From: Lagierella massiliensis
Lineage (GTDB): Bacteria; Bacillota; Clostridia; Tissierellales; Peptoniphilaceae
Assembly: GCF_001407835.1 (NCBI RefSeq)
Contig: NZ_CYUO01000004.1
Coordinates: forward strand, 14,739 to 78,738
DNA: 64,000 nucleotides
Direction of reading: 5' to 3'
Below are positions 62,480 to 64,000 of this stretch, piece by piece. Under the pieces are notes generated by a model. The model had not been told where the DNA came from. It saw nothing but the letters and a program-made list of their open reading frames with translations, and ran no database searches. Every line of letters starts with the position of its first letter. Position 1 is the stretch's first letter. Position numbers and translations under genes: made by a program.

Positions 62480-63220
62480 ATGACAAAATTATTGAGTTCG
62501 ATAATTGGTAAGATTCTTGAAGTTATTTATCTTACTGTATCGAAAATAGGAACTGAACCTAAGAGCATTTCATATTTTGCTATATCAATTCTTATACTTA
62601 CATTGATATACAAATTGGTAATGATGCCGGTTACAATTTCTAACATAAAAATGCAAAAGCTAAATGCAAAGTTTCAACCAGAACTTAAGAAGCTTGAAGC
62701 AAAATATAAACATGACCCTCAACTCTATCAGCAAAAGGTTATGGAGTTTCAAAGGGAGATGGGTTATAATCCACTTGCTTCCTGTTTGCCTATGCTAATA
62801 CAAGTTCTTATTATTTGGGCACTTTTCCCAGTTATGAGAGAACCTCTTAAGTATTTAGAGTTAAGTAAGGATATTAACCTTAATTTCTTCTGGATTAAGG
62901 ATATTACAGTAGCTAATTCAAAAGATTTAATTCTTCCTATACTATTAGCACTTACTCAATTCTTATTTACAAAGATGATGACTCCAAAAATGCCACAAGA
63001 TGATAATAATAATCCTATGCAAGGTATGAACTTTGCAATGCAATATGCAATGCCTATAATGTTCTTTTTCTTTGCAAGAAATTATCAACCGGCACTATCT
63101 ATTTATTGGATAACAGGAAATATCATTGAGATGATATTTAGATTTTTTATCATGAAAAATGATGATGAAGAAGAAGTTGTATTGAATAATAAGGACAGTA
63201 AAAAGGGTAACAAGAAATAG
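62480..63220 (+). CDS. yidC: Membrane protein insertase YidC/OxaA
   Basis: A 246-residue insertase with five membrane helices. YKLVMMPVTISNIKMQKL starts the conserved core, a charged coiled loop (ELKKLEAKYKHDPQLYQQ) follows, then the CLPMLIQVLIIWALFPVM helix. The C-terminus is Asp/Glu/Lys-rich. No lipobox Cys is seen at the N-terminus. RBS AGGAGA precedes the ATG. Confidence 0.96.
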   Translation: MTKLLSSIIGKILEVIYLTVSKIGTEPKSISYFAISILILTLIYKLVMMPVTISNIKMQKLNAKFQPELKKLEAKYKHDPQLYQQKVMEFQREMGYNPLASCLPMLIQVLIIWALFPVMREPLKYLELSKDINLNFFWIKDITVANSKDLILPILLALTQFLFTKMMTPKMPQDDNNNPMQGMNFAMQYAMPIMFFFFARNYQPALSIYWITGNIIEMIFRFFIMKNDDEEEVVLNNKDSKKGNKK

Positions 63221-63232
63221 GAAGGAGCTTAG

Positions 63233-64000
63233 ATGAAATCGACAGTTAAAGTGGCAAAGACCGTTGATGAAGCGGTAAAACTTGCTATTGAAGAATTGAA
63301 TTGTTCGAAAGAAGAAGCTGTTATAGAAGTAATAGAAGAACCTAAATCTGGTATATTTGGACTTTTTGGCGCAAAGGATGCCATGGTAAGAGTTTCATGT
63401 GAAGAAGATATAGGTCAGCTTTTAAATGAAGTAATATCTGATAATAGCTCCAAAGTAGACACAGAAGTTAAGAAAGAGACTAAATCAAAAGAAGTTTTTG
63501 AAAAAGAAAATAAAAAAGAAATTGACAAGGATTCTAATAGGGAAGTTTCAGATAGAGATTTAAAAACTAAAGAAGTTGAAAAATTTGAAGAAGTTAGTTC
63601 TTCAGAAGAGAGCACAAAACCTGTTGAAGTGGATGAAGAATTTAAATCTAAAGTTAGGGAATTTTTAAATTCTGTAGTTGAAAAGATGGGTATTGAATCA
63701 AATATTGAAACTTTTCATGATGAATTTGGCATCAAATTTAATATAGTCCCAGTAAATGAAAATGACATTGGAATTGTTATTGGAAAAAGAGGGGAAACAC
63801 TTGATGCAATTCAATATATTGTAAACCTTGTTGCCAATAGAAACTCTGATAAATACATCAGAATTTCTGTAGATTGCAATGGATATAGAGATAAAAGGAT
63901 TAATTCTTTAAAATCTCTTGCAAAAAAAATGGCAAATAAAGCGTTAAAATACAATAAAAATATGAGATTAGAACCAATGAATCCATTTGAAAGAAGAGTA
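63233..64000 (+). CDS. khpB: Jag/KhpB RNA-binding protein, 3' end outside window
   Basis: At least 256 residues. The Jag-N domain (1-55) contains PKSGIFGLFGAKDA. A long Lys/Glu/Ser-rich linker (about 60-140) follows, then a KH domain with IGIVIGKRGETLDAIQYIVN (near 178-197), and the start of R3H is cut by the edge. It binds RNA and, with KhpA, affects cell elongation and division in related Firmicutes. RBS AAGGAGC precedes the ATG. It is co-transcribed with yidC. Confidence 0.93.
   Translation, partial: MKSTVKVAKTVDEAVKLAIEELNCSKEEAVIEVIEEPKSGIFGLFGAKDAMVRVSCEEDIGQLLNEVISDNSSKVDTEVKKETKSKEVFEKENKKEIDKDSNREVSDRDLKTKEVEKFEEVSSSEESTKPVEVDEEFKSKVREFLNSVVEKMGIESNIETFHDEFGIKFNIVPVNENDIGIVIGKRGETLDAIQYIVNLVANRNSDKYIRISVDCNGYRDKRINSLKSLAKKMANKALKYNKNMRLEPMNPFERRV

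Overview
The window is AT-rich DNA that ends at a chromosomal replication origin. From right to left it carries jag-yidC-yidD-rnpA-rpmH, then dnaA-dnaN-yaaA-recF-gyrB-gyrA, the classic Firmicutes origin order. Low GC, CWB2 cell-wall-binding repeats, 2-hydroxyacyl-CoA dehydratase-type proteins, an ECF transporter and an aminopeptidase fit an anaerobic Gram-positive coccus-like organism of the Tissierellia (Peptoniphilaceae-type). The species is not determined. Most genes lie on the minus strand, which is leading-strand orientation for a fork moving left from the origin.

Layout. 1-2875: 5' part of a repetitive surface adhesin (SdrD-B, SHIRT and MucBP domains), cut by the window edge. 2876-5303: a 2.4-kb gene-free stretch with four copies of an inverted repeat, a ~300-bp duplication and a 30-copy ~18-bp tandem array. 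5304-8046: bioY-birA-pyrC. 8080-13259: a large CWB2 surface protein with lamin-tail and phytase-like domains, a mazEF toxin-antitoxin pair and mntP. 13513-19270: argS, then a fructose operon with fruK, a soluble IIAB duplicate and complete fruA. 19311-25918: an ABC exporter, a phosphoesterase, ogt, a tandem PII-like protein, a glycosyltransferase and a hydrolase. 26122-31565: an LRR-Rib-CWB2 surface protein and an IS200-type insertion. 31680-38926: a probable iron-regulated uptake locus, with two half-size ABC transporters and a complete ECF module read divergently from an AraC regulator across a Fur-like box. 39390-42448: an XRE repressor, ImmA protease, Y-family polymerase and YolD damage cassette. 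42472-48819: an ABC transporter, a DUF1287 protein, a DUF1275 protein and a dehydratase/double-cubane-type cluster. 48987-59677: a ten-gene minus-strand run in which dnaN-yaaA-recF-gyrB-gyrA continues with almost no gaps into anti-anti-sigma, anti-sigma, SigB-like sigma, a CWB2 protein and an M18 aminopeptidase. 59678-61751: dnaA flanked by DnaA boxes and a DnaA-trio-like tract.

How the parts connect. Three CWB2 proteins plus the adhesin indicate an elaborate cell surface, and one CWB2 gene overlaps the sigma-factor gene. The anti-sigma protein has lost the recognisable ATP-binding boxes of the RsbW family, so this partner switch may not use phosphorylation. The iron locus resembles the siaD-H part of the streptococcal heme locus in gene content. 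The inverted repeats upstream of bioY resemble BirA operators, which would link the odd intergenic region to the biotin genes. That last point is a hypothesis. No tRNA, rRNA or CRISPR array was recognised.
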